Shown piece after piece: positions 39,288-48,286 of a stretch of 64,000 nt of DNA. The notes under the pieces were generated by a model, which was not told the origin of the DNA, ran no database searches, and was given only the letters and a program-made list of their open reading frames with translations. Positions within the stretch are counted from its first letter, which is position 1. The number at the start of each line of letters is the position of its first letter. Where the stretch lies: positions 1-64,000 of the forward strand of contig NZ_JAUYNT010000022.1 of the NCBI RefSeq assembly GCF_030698175.1. Reading direction: 5' to 3'. The position numbers were made by a program, and so were the translations under genes. The DNA is from Pseudomonas sp. (lineage in GTDB: Bacteria; Pseudomonadota; Gammaproteobacteria; Pseudomonadales; Pseudomonadaceae).

Positions 39288-39739
39288 TGGCCGCAGCACT
39301 GAAATTACTGCTGGGCTTTGACTACGGCACTAAGCAAATCGGCGTCGCGGTTGGCCAGCTCATCACCGGTCAGGCCCGCGAACTGTGCATTCTCAAGGCA
39401 CAAAATGGGGTTCCCGACTGGCAAAAGGTCGAAGCGCTGATCCGCGAATGGCAACCCGACGCCATAGTGGTCGGCCTGCCGCTGAACATGGATGGCACGC
39501 CGAGCGCCATGAGCGAGCGCGCCGAGAAATTCGCCCGCCGCCTGAATGGCCGCTACAACCTACCTGTGCACATGCAGGATGAACGCCTGACCACCTACGA
39601 GGCCAAGGGCCAACGCTTAAGCGAAGGCCAACGCGGCAATTACCGCGACAACCCGGTGGATGCGCTCGCCGCCGCGCTACTGCTGGAAAGCTGGCTCGCC
39701 GCCTATAGCGAGAACAAGACCAACGAGGAGCGCCAATGA
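39287..39739 (+). CDS. ruvX: Holliday junction resolvase-like RuvX (YqgF)
   Basis: 150 residues, RNase H-like fold: [16 protein letters not shown] at the start carries the first catalytic aspartate, [14 protein letters not shown] and [13 protein letters not shown] the others. YqgF/RuvX is essential in E. coli and involved in 16S rRNA 5'-end processing. It overlaps algH by one base and pyrR by four (ATGA), so the set is translated as a coupled operon. Confidence 0.95.
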   Translation: MAAALKLLLGFDYGTKQIGVAVGQLITGQARELCILKAQNGVPDWQKVEALIREWQPDAIVVGLPLNMDGTPSAMSERAEKFARRLNGRYNLPVHMQDERLTTYEAKGQRLSEGQRGNYRDNPVDALAAALLLESWLAAYSENKTNEERQ

Positions 39740-40245
39740 ACCTGCCCGACCCCGCCACGCTACTGCCACAAATGGCCGCAGCCCTCACGGCGCACCTGCA
39801 ACAGCGGCAGATCAGCGAACCGCGCTTTATCGGCATTCGCACCGGCGGCATCTGGGTTGCCGAGGCGCTGCTGCAACACCTCGGCCTGCAGGCGCCACTG
39901 GGCACTCTGGACGTCTCGTTCTACCGCGACGACTTCAGCCAAAGCGGTCTGCACCCGCAGGTACGCCCCTCGGCCTTGCCGTTTGAGATCGAAGGCCAGC
40001 ACCTGGTGCTGATTGACGACGTGCTGATGAGCGGCCGAACCATTCGCGCCGCCCTCAATGAACTGTTCGACTATGGCCGCCCGGCCAGCGTGACCCTGGT
40101 CTGCCTGCTGGACCTGAACGCCGGCGAATTGCCGATTCGCCCCGACGTGGTCGGCGCCAGCCTGTCGCTCACCGCCACCGAGCGGGTAAAATTGCTCGGC
40201 CCGGCCCCGCTCATGCTTGAGCGCCAGACTATTGCCCCCAACTGA
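39736..40245 (+). CDS. pyrR: PyrR bifunctional regulator / uracil phosphoribosyltransferase
   Basis: 169 residues. The PRPP-binding loop is [20 protein letters not shown], and [13 protein letters not shown] is the substrate-binding segment. In Gram-negatives PyrR-like proteins may act on uracil or on pyr expression; attenuation by PyrR is not evident here because I see no terminator/antiterminator before pyrB. GAGGAG precedes the ATG and the gene overlaps ruvX. pyrB follows 11 bp later. Confidence 0.94.
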   Translation: MNLPDPATLLPQMAAALTAHLQQRQISEPRFIGIRTGGIWVAEALLQHLGLQAPLGTLDVSFYRDDFSQSGLHPQVRPSALPFEIEGQHLVLIDDVLMSGRTIRAALNELFDYGRPASVTLVCLLDLNAGELPIRPDVVGASLSLTATERVKLLGPAPLMLERQTIAPN

Positions 40246-40256
40246 GACCCATCGCG

Positions 40257-41267
40257 ATGACGCCGACTGCCGCTAAGCGCCCGCTGCAACTCAATGACCT
40301 GGGCCAACTGCGCCACTTTCTCTCGATTGACGGGCTATCCCGCGAGTTACTGACGGAAATCCTCGACACCGCCGACTCCTTTCTCGAAGTCGGCGCCCGC
40401 GCCGTGAAAAAAGTCCCGCTGCTGCGCGGCAAGACCGTCTGCAATGTGTTCTTCGAGAACTCCACCCGCACCCGCACCACCTTCGAACTGGCCGCTCAGC
40501 GGCTGTCGGCCGATGTGATCACCCTGAATGTCTCGACTTCCTCGACCAGCAAGGGCGAAACCCTGCTCGACACCTTGCGCAACCTTGAGGCCATGGCCGC
40601 CGACATGTTCGTGGTCCGCCATGGTGACTCTGGCGCAGCGCACTTTATTGCCGAACACGTCTGCCCCAACGTCGCCATCATCAACGGCGGTGACGGCCGC
40701 CACGCGCATCCGACCCAAGGCATGCTCGACATGCTGACCATCCGCCGGCACAAGGGCGGCTTCGAGAACCTCTCAGTGGCGATTGTCGGCGACATCCTCC
40801 ATTCGCGGGTCGCCCGCTCCAATATGCAAGCGCTGAAAACCCTTGGCTGCCCGGATATTCGCGTGATTGCGCCGAAAACCCTGCTGCCGGTTGGCATCGA
40901 ACAATACGGCGTCAGCGTTTACACCGACCTGACCGAAGGCCTCAAGGATGTCGACGTCATCATAATGCTGCGCCTGCAAACCGAACGCATGCACGGCGGC
41001 CTACTGCCCAGCGCCGGCGAGTTTTACCGCACCTACGGCCTGACCACCCAGCGCCTGGCGCTGGCCAAACCGGACGCACTGGTGATGCATCCGGGGCCAA
41101 TCAATCGCGGCGTTGAAATCGAATCGGCCGTCGCCGACGGGCCGCAATCGGTGATTCTCAATCAGGTCACCTATGGCATCGCGATTCGCATGGCCGTGCT
41201 GTCGATGGCCATGAGCGGCCAGGCCGCCCAGCGCCAACTGAATCAAGACAACCAGGAGCAGCGCTGA
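40257..41267 (+). CDS. pyrB: Aspartate carbamoyltransferase catalytic subunit
   Basis: 336 residues, second step of pyrimidine synthesis (carbamoyl-phosphate plus aspartate). Carbamoyl-phosphate site [16 protein letters not shown], the SSTSKGET loop and [11 protein letters not shown] are present. In Pseudomonas it forms a dodecamer with the inactive PyrC' subunit rather than with PyrI. An N-terminal extension before [13 protein letters not shown] is normal for this class. Overlaps pyrC' by one base (TGATG). Confidence 0.97.
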   Translation: MTPTAAKRPLQLNDLGQLRHFLSIDGLSRELLTEILDTADSFLEVGARAVKKVPLLRGKTVCNVFFENSTRTRTTFELAAQRLSADVITLNVSTSSTSKGETLLDTLRNLEAMAADMFVVRHGDSGAAHFIAEHVCPNVAIINGGDGRHAHPTQGMLDMLTIRRHKGGFENLSVAIVGDILHSRVARSNMQALKTLGCPDIRVIAPKTLLPVGIEQYGVSVYTDLTEGLKDVDVIIMLRLQTERMHGGLLPSAGEFYRTYGLTTQRLALAKPDALVMHPGPINRGVEIESAVADGPQSVILNQVTYGIAIRMAVLSMAMSGQAAQRQLNQDNQEQR

Positions 41268-42538
41268 TGCGTACCCATATCATCGGCGCGCGAGTGATAG
41301 ATCCGGCCAGCGGTCTGGACCAGATCACCGACCTGTTTCTGGAGGGCGGCAAGATCGCCGCCTTCGGCCAAGCACCGAGCGGTTTTGTCCCTGAGCGCAG
41401 CATCGACGCCAAGGGTTTGGTGGCCAGCCCAGGCCTGGTCGACCTGACCGTGGCCCTGCGCGAGCCGGGCTACAGCCGCAAGGGCTCAATTGCCAGCGAA
41501 ACCCTCGCCGCCGCGGCCGGCGGCGTTACCAGCCTGTGCTGCCCGCCGCAGACCAAGCCGGTGCTGGATACCTCGGCGGTGGCCGAACTGATCCTCGATC
41601 GCGCCCGCGAAGCCGGGCACTGCAAAGTCTTTCCGATTGGCGCCCTGAGCAAAAACCTCGAAGGCGAACAGCTCGCCGAACTGGTGGCGCTGCGCGACGC
41701 CGGCTGCGTGGCCTTCGGCAACGGCTTGCAGAGCTTCAGCAACAACCGCACCCTGTGCCGGGCGCTGGAATATGCCGCCACCTTCAACCTGACGGTGATT
41801 TTTCACTCCCAAGACCGTGACCTTGCCGCTGGAGGCATTGCTCACGAAGGCCCGACCGCCAGTTTTCTTGGCCTGGCCGGGATTCCAGAGAGCGCCGAAA
41901 CCGTAGCCCTGGCCCGCGATTTGTTACTGGTTGAGCAATCCGGGGTACGCGCGCACTTCAGCCAGCTCAGCACCGCCCGTGGCGCGCAGATGATCGCCGA
42001 GGCCCAGGCCCGCGGCCTGCCGGTGACTGCCGACGTTGCGTTGTATCAACTGATTTTGACCGATGAGGCGCTGACCGAGTTTTCCAGCCTCTATCATGTG
42101 CAACCGCCACTGCGCACCCACGCCGACCGCGACGGTTTGCGCGCCGCAGTTAAGTCAGGGGTGATTAAAGCCATCGCCAGCCATCACCAGCCCCACGAAG
42201 CAGACGCTAAACTGGCGCCCTTTGCCGCCACCGAACCCGGTATCAGCAGCGTCGAGCTGCTGCTGCCGCTGGCCATGACCCTGGTGCAGGACGGCCTGCT
42301 CGACCTGCCCACCCTGCTCGCCCGCCTCAGTGCCGGCCCAGCCAAGGCCCTGCGCTTGCCGGTCGGCCGTCTCGCGGTGGGAGCACCGGCAGACCTGCTG
42401 TTGTTCGACCCACAAGGCTCGACCCTGGCCGGTGAACGTTGGCTATCGAAAGGCGCCAACTGCCCCTTTATCGGTCACTGCCTGCCAGGAGCGGTGCGCT
42501 ACACCTTGGTCGATGGCCGTATCAGCTTCCAAGGTTAA
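41267..42538 (+). CDS. pyrC': Dihydroorotase-like subunit PyrC' (catalytically inactive)
   Basis: 423 residues with the dihydroorotase fold. The zinc-binding D-x-H-x-H motif after SPGLV reads DLTVALREPG, with both histidines missing. The catalytic aspartate region usually read as ATDHAPH is here ASHHQPH, with no Asp. So it should not hydrolyse dihydroorotate. In pseudomonads this PyrX/PyrC' protein is needed to assemble active aspartate carbamoyltransferase. A hairpin terminator follows. Confidence 0.95.
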   Translation: MRTHIIGARVIDPASGLDQITDLFLEGGKIAAFGQAPSGFVPERSIDAKGLVASPGLVDLTVALREPGYSRKGSIASETLAAAAGGVTSLCCPPQTKPVLDTSAVAELILDRAREAGHCKVFPIGALSKNLEGEQLAELVALRDAGCVAFGNGLQSFSNNRTLCRALEYAATFNLTVIFHSQDRDLAAGGIAHEGPTASFLGLAGIPESAETVALARDLLLVEQSGVRAHFSQLSTARGAQMIAEAQARGLPVTADVALYQLILTDEALTEFSSLYHVQPPLRTHADRDGLRAAVKSGVIKAIASHHQPHEADAKLAPFAATEPGISSVELLLPLAMTLVQDGLLDLPTLLARLSAGPAKALRLPVGRLAVGAPADLLLFDPQGSTLAGERWLSKGANCPFIGHCLPGAVRYTLVDGRISFQG

Positions 42539-42551
42539 AGCGCCACAAACG

Positions 42552-42579
42552 ATCAGGCCCGCCAATGGGCGGGCCTGAT
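42552..42579 (+). terminator. Hairpin after pyrC'
   Basis: A perfect 12-bp stem ATCAGGCCCGCC / GGCGGGCCTGAT with a 4-nt AATG loop lies 13 bp after the pyrC' stop and 37 bp before the convergent TM2 gene stop. There is no long T-tract. Confidence 0.7.
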
Positions 42580-42616
42580 TGCTAAAGACAACAGCGCTGT
42601 CTTGCTAACTGCAAAC

Positions 42617-43030
42617 TTACAACGCCAAGCGCGAACTCTCGGCATTGCCGACCGAAAGCTGATCGTTCAGTGTCCAAAAGTCATAGAGCACCCCAAGCAG
42701 AAAAAACCCGCCGGTAAACAAATACAAAATCCCGCTGATCCACTTGCCCTGATACATCCGATGCACACCAAACAGCCCAAGAAACACCAATAAAATCCAC
42801 GCCAGGTTGTAATCCAAGGGGCCTGCGTTAAAGCGCAAATCCGCCTCGCGATCCATCGAGGGGATCAGAAACAAGTCGATGATCCAGCCAATCCCGAGCA
42901 AACCCAGGGTAAAGAACCACAGGGTGCCGGTCACCGGCTTGCCGTAATAAAAACGATGAGCGCCGAGAAAACCGAAAATCCACAACAGGTAGCCAATGGC
43001 CTTGCTGTGCGTATCTTGAACAACTTGCAT
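42617..43030 (-). CDS. Tandem TM2-domain membrane protein
   Basis: 137 residues. Two TM2-like units occur in one chain: FLGAHRFYYGKPVTGTLW..GLLGIGWIIDLFLIP and GLFGVHRMYQGKWISGILY..FFLLGVLYDFWTL. Each has the G-x-H-R-x-Y-x-G-K turn and a paired hydrophobic helix ending in a D. Probably an inner-membrane protein; TM2 function is poorly known. It converges on pyrC', and a MITE-like element lies upstream. Confidence 0.85.
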   Translation of the reverse strand: MQVVQDTHSKAIGYLLWIFGFLGAHRFYYGKPVTGTLWFFTLGLLGIGWIIDLFLIPSMDREADLRFNAGPLDYNLAWILLVFLGLFGVHRMYQGKWISGILYLFTGGFFLLGVLYDFWTLNDQLSVGNAESSRLAL

Positions 43031-43110
43031 ACTGAACTCCTGCAGACTGATATCGATTCAATGCCAGCGGGCTTGCGTAGCCACCCGCGCAAATGAAAAA
43101 CCCGCACAGC

Positions 43111-43310
43111 CAGACCGCGTGAAAACGTAGCGAGCGAAGGTTAGGCAAGGCGCAACGCAGCGAAGCAGAGTAACAACCGAAGGTTGGCCCGCAGGGCAAG
43201 CGAAGCGCAGTCAAAACAGGCGAGGAAGCGCAGTTTACGGGTTGTAAATGAGCATTCCGAGCCTGTTTTTAACGCCGCATAACCGAGCGCAGTAGTTTTC
43301 ACACGGCCTG
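43111..43310. repeat. MITE-like element, copy 2 (TM2-pilU gap)
   Basis: About 200 bp with terminal inverted repeats CAGACCGCGTGAAAACGTAG and, on the other strand, CAGGCCGTGTGAAAACTACT. Read on the minus strand it shares the order TACTGCGCT, TTATGCGGCGTT, AATGCTCATTTACAAC and CGTAAACTGCGCTTCC with copy 1 at 21915-22054. It carries about 60 extra internal bases. It fills most of the 309-bp gap and holds no credible gene. Confidence 0.8.
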
Positions 43311-43339
43311 CAGCGGCGGGTTTTGGCAACAGCTTAAGC

Positions 43340-44485
43340 TTACCTAAAGCGTCGTCCTGGACCATCATCATTCGCTTCCAGCGACAAACCTTGCGACAAA
43401 CTGCTCAAGTGCTCGCCATCGGTTTCCGAACCCAGCTTGATCATCAGGCGCAAATCGTTAGTCGAATCGGCATGGGACAAGGCGTCCTCATAGGTTATCT
43501 CGCCCTGGCTGTAGAGGTTATACAGCGCCTGATCGAAGGTCTGCATGCCCAGTTCGGTGGAGCGCTTCATCAAGGCTTTGAGTTCGTGCACCTCGCCCTT
43601 ACGAATCAAGTCAGCGGCCAACGGGGTGTTAATCAACACCTCAATCACCGCACGGCGGCCCTTGCCATCCGGGGTTGGCACCAATTGCTGGGCCACGATG
43701 GCCTTAAGGTTCAACGACAAATCCATCCACACCTGCTGCTGACGGTCGGCCGGGAAGAAGTTGATGATCCGGTCCAACGCCTGGTTGGCGTTGTTGGCGT
43801 GCAAGGTGGCCAAACACAGGTGGCCGGTTTCGGCGAACACCACGGCGTGATCCATGGTCTCGCGGGTGCGCACCTCACCGATCATGATCACGTCCGGCGC
43901 CTGGCGTAGGGTGTTCTTCAACGCGATCTCAAACGTCTCGGTATCGATACCCACTTCACGCTGGGTGACGATGCAACTCTGGTGCTGGTGGATATATTCA
44001 ATCGGATCTTCGATCGAAATGATGTGGCCGCTGCTGTTCTTGTTGCGGTAGCCAATCATCGCCGCCAGGGAGGTCGACTTACCGGTACCGGTGGCCCCAA
44101 CAAACAACACCAGGCCGCGTTTGGTCAGCGACAGCTGCTTGAGTATTTCCGGCAGCTTCAGGTCTTCGAGCGTTGGAATATTGGTTTCGATCCGCCGCAG
44201 CACCATGCCAGCCAGGTTGCGCTGATAGAAGGCACTAACCCGGAAGCGCCCAACGCCGCGGGCGCTGATGGCGAAGTTGCACTCATGGCTTTCGGCAAAA
44301 TCGCGGCGCTGCTGCTCGTTCATCACCGAATGCACGGTTTCACGGGTTTGCTCCGGCGACATGGCGGTTTTGGTCACCGGCATGATTTTGCCGTTGACCT
44401 TCATCGATGGCGGTACACCGGCGGTAATAAACAGGTCCGAGGCGCCTTTTTCGACCATTAAACGCAACAGCTTTTCGAATTCCAT
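43340..44485 (-). CDS. pilU: Type IV pilus retraction ATPase PilU
   Basis: 381 residues of the GspE/PilT ATPase family. Walker A is GATGTGKST (130-138); the Asp box IISIEDPIEYIH, Walker B PDVIMIGEVRTRET and His box ETGHLCLATLHANN follow. PilU is an accessory retraction motor that works with PilT. It lies 48 bp downstream of pilT on the same strand. The 35 residues after LMIKLGSETD form the C-terminal tail characteristic of PilU. Confidence 0.97.
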   Translation of the reverse strand: MEFEKLLRLMVEKGASDLFITAGVPPSMKVNGKIMPVTKTAMSPEQTRETVHSVMNEQQRRDFAESHECNFAISARGVGRFRVSAFYQRNLAGMVLRRIETNIPTLEDLKLPEILKQLSLTKRGLVLFVGATGTGKSTSLAAMIGYRNKNSSGHIISIEDPIEYIHQHQSCIVTQREVGIDTETFEIALKNTLRQAPDVIMIGEVRTRETMDHAVVFAETGHLCLATLHANNANQALDRIINFFPADRQQQVWMDLSLNLKAIVAQQLVPTPDGKGRRAVIEVLINTPLAADLIRKGEVHELKALMKRSTELGMQTFDQALYNLYSQGEITYEDALSHADSTNDLRLMIKLGSETDGEHLSSLSQGLSLEANDDGPGRRFR

Positions 44486-44533
44486 GTGCTCTCTCGCCTA
44501 TTAATGGCAGTGCAATAACGACGCTGGCCGTAA

Positions 44534-45568
44534 TCAGAAGTTTTCTGGGGTCTTGGATTTTTCGCGGGCGTTCTCGCGGGTAATCACACCCTTGGCAACC
44601 AGGCCCTTGAGGCACGAGTCGAGGGTCTGCATGCCGAGCGAACCGCCGGTTTGAATCGCCGAATACATCTGCGCCACCTTGTCTTCACGGATCAGGTTAC
44701 GAATCGCCGCTGTGCCGATCATGATTTCGTGGGCCGCCACCCGGCCGCCACCGACTTTCTTGATCAGGGTCTGGGAAATCACCGACTGCAACGACTCCGA
44801 CAGCATCGAGCGGACCATGGATTTCTCTTCGGCCGGGAACACGTCGACCACCCGATCGATGGTTTTCGCCGCAGAGGTGGTGTGCAAGGTGCCGAACACC
44901 AAGTGCCCGGTTTCCGCCGCGGTCAGGGCCAAACGAATGGTCTCCAGGTCGCGCATTTCGCCGACCAGAATGATGTCCGGGTCTTCCCGCAAGGCCGAGC
45001 GCAAGGCTTCCGAGAAGCCCAGAGTATCGCGATGCACTTCACGCTGGTTGATCAGGCATTTTTTCGATTCATGGACGAATTCGATCGGGTCTTCCACAGT
45101 GAGAATGTGGTGATATTTGTTACTGTTTATATAGTCGAGCATCGCTGCCAGGGTGGTCGACTTACCCGAACCGGTCGGTCCGGTGACCAACACCAAACCA
45201 CGGGGCACATCGGAAATCTTCTTGAAGATTTCGCCCATGCCTAGGTCTTCCATGCTCAAGACCTTGGAGGGAATGGTCCGAAACACCGCGCCAGCGCCAC
45301 GATTCTGATTGAAGGCGTTAACCCGAAAACGCGCCACGCCGGGCACTTCAAAGGAGAAATCGGTTTCGAGAAATTCCTCGAAGTCTTTGCGCTGCTTGTC
45401 GTTCATGATGTCGTAGATCAGCGCGTGCACTTGCTTGTGATCCAAGGGCGGCAGGTTGATCCGGCGTACATCGCCATCGACGCGAATCATCGGCGGCAAG
45501 CCCGCCGAGAGATGCAGGTCTGAAGCGCCTTGCTTGGCGCTGAAGGCAAGCAACTCAGTGATATCCAT
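44534..45568 (-). CDS. pilT: Type IV pilus retraction ATPase PilT
   Basis: 344 residues. Walker A GPTGSGKST (130-138), Asp box ILTVEDPIEFVH, Walker B PDIILVGEMRDLET, His box ETGHLVFGTLHTTS and the C-terminal AIRNLIRE motif are intact. It powers pilus retraction and twitching. TGGGGAG precedes the ATG at 45568, and this start gives the length usual in P. aeruginosa; the frame opens four codons earlier. Divergent from yggS. Confidence 0.98.
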   Translation of the reverse strand: MDITELLAFSAKQGASDLHLSAGLPPMIRVDGDVRRINLPPLDHKQVHALIYDIMNDKQRKDFEEFLETDFSFEVPGVARFRVNAFNQNRGAGAVFRTIPSKVLSMEDLGMGEIFKKISDVPRGLVLVTGPTGSGKSTTLAAMLDYINSNKYHHILTVEDPIEFVHESKKCLINQREVHRDTLGFSEALRSALREDPDIILVGEMRDLETIRLALTAAETGHLVFGTLHTTSAAKTIDRVVDVFPAEEKSMVRSMLSESLQSVISQTLIKKVGGGRVAAHEIMIGTAAIRNLIREDKVAQMYSAIQTGGSLGMQTLDSCLKGLVAKGVITRENAREKSKTPENF

Positions 45569-45631
45569 GGAACTCCCCAAAAACTAGTAAGCAGGTAGAA
45601 TGCCGCAGACCCTAAGCGGCGAGCGCAGGTA

Positions 45632-46387
45632 ATGTCCACGATAGCAGAGAATATTGCAAAGGTCGGTGCGCGCATCCGTGCGGCGGCGCAAGCATCCAGG
45701 CGAGATATAAGCAGCATTGGCCTGCTGGCGGTGAGTAAAACCAAGCCGGCCAGCGCCGTGCGTCAAGCCTGCGCGGCAGGCGTGCGCGACTTCGGTGAGA
45801 ACTATCTGCAAGAGGCCCTGGAGAAACAGCGCGAGCTGGCGGATTTAGCCCTGACCTGGCACTTCATCGGCCCGATTCAGTCCAACAAGACCAAGGCGAT
45901 TGCCGAGCACTTCGACTGGGTGCATTCGGTCGAGCGCTTGAAGGTGGCCCAGCGCCTGTCCGAGCAACGCCCCAGCGAGCTGCCGGCGCTGAATATCTGC
46001 CTGCAGGTCAATGTCAGCGCCGAGCCCAGCAAGGCGGGTTGCTCGGCCGAGGAATTGCCGTTACTGGCCGCCGCCATCGCGCAACTGCCACACCTGAAGC
46101 TGCGCGGACTGATGGCCATTCCCGAGCCAACCGCCGACGTCAACGCGCAGCGCGCCGCCTTTGCCCGCCTGCGCGAACTGCAGGACAGTTTAAATATTAG
46201 CCTCAAGCTCGATCTCGACAGCCTCTCCATGGGCATGAGCGACGACCTGGAAGCGGCGATCAGCCAAGGCTCGACCTGGGTTCGCATCGGCAGCGCGCTG
46301 TTTGGCGCCCGCGACTACGGCCAGTCCTCGCCAGCCTCGACAACCGCCGACGCGGCCCCCGCATTTATTAAGGAAACCCCGTTATGA
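45632..46387 (+). CDS. yggS: PLP homeostasis protein YggS/PROSC
   Basis: 251 residues, single TIM-barrel PLP-binding protein like the N-terminal domain of alanine racemase. The PLP lysine is in LLAVSKTKP; FGENYLQEAL, WHFIGPIQSNK and LSMGMSDDLEAAI are family signatures. It controls PLP supply. The stop overlaps the proC start (ATGA), a common pairing. TAGAAT at 45596-45601 could be a -10 box. Confidence 0.96.
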   Translation: MSTIAENIAKVGARIRAAAQASRRDISSIGLLAVSKTKPASAVRQACAAGVRDFGENYLQEALEKQRELADLALTWHFIGPIQSNKTKAIAEHFDWVHSVERLKVAQRLSEQRPSELPALNICLQVNVSAEPSKAGCSAEELPLLAAAIAQLPHLKLRGLMAIPEPTADVNAQRAAFARLRELQDSLNISLKLDLDSLSMGMSDDLEAAISQGSTWVRIGSALFGARDYGQSSPASTTADAAPAFIKETPL

Positions 46388-47202
46388 GCAGCACACGTAT
46401 TGCCTTTATTGGCGCCGGCAACATGGCTGCCAGCCTGATTGGCGGTCTACGGGCACAGGGCGTGGCCGCCAGCGCCCTCTGCGCCAGCGAGCCTGGGGCC
46501 GAGCAACGCGGCAAGGTTGCCGCCGAACTGGGCATCCAAGTCTTTGCTCATAACGCCGACGCCATACAGGGCGCCGATCTGGTGGTGCTGGCGGTCAAGC
46601 CCCAGGTGATGAAAACCGTCTGCCTGGAGCTGGTCAACAACCTTAAGCCTGGTCAGTTGATTGTCTCGATTGCCGCCGGCATCGGCTGCGCCAGCCTCGA
46701 ACGCTGGCTGGGTAACCGCGCCATCGTGCGCTGCATGCCCAACACCCCGGCCTTGCTGCGCGAAGGCGTCAGCGGTTTGTATGCCAACGCCCAGGTGTCG
46801 GCCCCGCAACGCCAGCAAGCCGAGCAGCTGTTATCGGCCGTCGGCTTGGCCCTATGGCTGGATAATGAGCAGCAGATCGATGCGGTGACTGCGGTGTCTG
46901 GCAGCGGTCCGGCGTATTTCTTTTTACTGATCGAAGCGATGGTCGCCGCCGGCGAAAAACTCGGTCTGTCGCCCGCGACCGCCCTCAAACTCACCCAGCA
47001 AACCGCCCTCGGCGCCGCGCGCATGGCCCTGGCCAGCGACGTCGATGCCAGCGAACTGCGCCGCCGCGTGACCTCGCCGAATGGCACCACCGAGGCGGCG
47101 ATCAACACCTTCCAAGCCGGCGGTTTCGAAGCCTTGGTCGAGCAAGCGCTCAACGCCGCCGCCGCACGCTCGGCCACACTTGCCGAAGAACTGGGTCAAT
47201 AA
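46384..47202 (+). CDS. proC: Pyrroline-5-carboxylate reductase
   Basis: 272 residues. Final step of proline synthesis, NAD(P)H-dependent. N-terminal Rossmann motif IAFIGAGNMAASLIGGL, RCMPNTPALLREGVSGLYA and the C-terminal family signature around AVSGSGPAYFFLLIEAM and VTSPNGTTEAAI are present. Overlaps yggS by four bases and is followed by yggT after AAGGAG; the four genes yggS-proC-yggT-yggU form one operon. Confidence 0.97.
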   Translation: MSSTRIAFIGAGNMAASLIGGLRAQGVAASALCASEPGAEQRGKVAAELGIQVFAHNADAIQGADLVVLAVKPQVMKTVCLELVNNLKPGQLIVSIAAGIGCASLERWLGNRAIVRCMPNTPALLREGVSGLYANAQVSAPQRQQAEQLLSAVGLALWLDNEQQIDAVTAVSGSGPAYFFLLIEAMVAAGEKLGLSPATALKLTQQTALGAARMALASDVDASELRRRVTSPNGTTEAAINTFQAGGFEALVEQALNAAAARSATLAEELGQ

Positions 47203-47212
47203 GGAGCACAGC

Positions 47213-47803
47213 ATGGATCAATTAAATCAAGCAGCACTCTACGTCCTGCAAACCCTCGGCAGCCTGTACCTGATGATCGTGCTGCTGCGCTTTATCCTGC
47301 AATTGGTGCGCGCCGATTTCTACAACCCGCTCAGCCAGTTCGCCGTGCGTGCCACCCAGCCGTTGCTCAAGCCGCTGCGCCGCATTATCCCAAGCATCGC
47401 CGGGCTGGATATCGCCTCCCTGGTGCTGGCTTTGCTGGTGCAACTGGTGCTGATGGCACTGACCATGCTGCTGGCCTATGGCACTACCGGCAGCCCAATC
47501 CAGCTGCTGATCTGGTCGCTGATTGGCATTACCGCACTGTTTATCAATATCTTCTTCTATGCCCTGATCATCAGCGTGATCCTCTCCTGGGTCGCCCAAG
47601 GCAGTCACAATCCCGCCGCCCTGCTGGTCAATCAGCTCTGTGAGCCTTTGCTGATGCCGTTCCGCAAGCTCTTGCCGAATATGGGCGGGCTGGATCTATC
47701 ACCGATCTTCGCCTTTATCGCGATCAAGCTGCTGGACATGCTGGTGATTAATAACCTGGCGCAAATGACTGGCATGCCTGACGTGCTGCGCATGCTGATG
47801 TAA
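47213..47803 (+). CDS. yggT: YggT family membrane protein
   Basis: 196 residues with two YggT modules, each a pair of helices (LYLMIVLLRFILQLV .. SIAGLDIASLVLALLVQLV and LFINIFFYALIISVILSWV .. MGGLDLSPIFAFIAIKLL). Inner membrane; the E. coli homologue is linked to osmotic tolerance and possibly division in other bacteria. Start at 47213 after AAGGAG; the frame is open back to 47081 within proC. One-base overlap with yggU. Confidence 0.94.
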   Translation: MDQLNQAALYVLQTLGSLYLMIVLLRFILQLVRADFYNPLSQFAVRATQPLLKPLRRIIPSIAGLDIASLVLALLVQLVLMALTMLLAYGTTGSPIQLLIWSLIGITALFINIFFYALIISVILSWVAQGSHNPAALLVNQLCEPLLMPFRKLLPNMGGLDLSPIFAFIAIKLLDMLVINNLAQMTGMPDVLRMLM

Positions 47804-48099
47804 TGACCTATTTCCGCTGGGACGGCGAAGACCTGATCCTCGACTGCCACCTGCAACCCAAGGCCAGCTGCGATGAGTTTGCCGGCTTGCACGGTGAACG
47901 GTTGAAAATCCGCCTCACCGCGCCCCCTGTCGAAGGCAAAGCCAACGCCCACCTGCTGGCCTTTTTGGGCGCGGCTTTTGGGGTAGCGAAAAGCCAGGTC
48001 GAGCTGCTCAGTGGCGAGCTCAATCGGCAAAAACGGGTACGCATTCGTCAACCGAAAAAGCTGCCCGAATTACCCGGACTGACCGCTCGGACACCTTGA
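47803..48099 (+). CDS. yggU: YggU (DUF167) family protein
   Basis: 98 residues of the DUF167/YggU family (LDCHLQPKASCDEFAGLHGERLKIRL in sections, then PVEGKANAHLLAFLGAAFGV and VELLSGELNRQKRVRI). Function unknown. It starts in the yggT stop codon (TAATG) and closes the operon. Confidence 0.95.
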   Translation: MTYFRWDGEDLILDCHLQPKASCDEFAGLHGERLKIRLTAPPVEGKANAHLLAFLGAAFGVAKSQVELLSGELNRQKRVRIRQPKKLPELPGLTARTP

Positions 48100-48132
48100 C
48101 TGACCTTAAGGTGGGATTATGGCGCTAACCGT

Positions 48133-48160
48133 TTGACGCTAAAGGCCAGTTCGTCATAAT
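48133..48160 (+). promoter_or_regulatory. Sigma-70 type promoter for the dynamin-like gene
   Basis: TTGACG (48133-48138), 16-bp spacer, CATAAT (48155-48160). Both boxes match five of six consensus bases. The predicted start is near 48167, giving a leader of about 120 nt. Confidence 0.65.
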
Positions 48161-48286
48161 GCATGCTATCAAATGGACACTATCTGCCCGCCGCTGTGCG
48201 CCACTAACAGCTCGTTAAGATTAGCCGCTGTCCCCATTGATCTTGCCGACCAACCAGCAGGATGCAGTTAGCAGAGGAGCAACAAC

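Noticed and set aside
40246..40256. PyrR-dependent attenuator before pyrB
   Set aside because: Only 11 bp separate pyrR and pyrB, so there is no room for a terminator/antiterminator.
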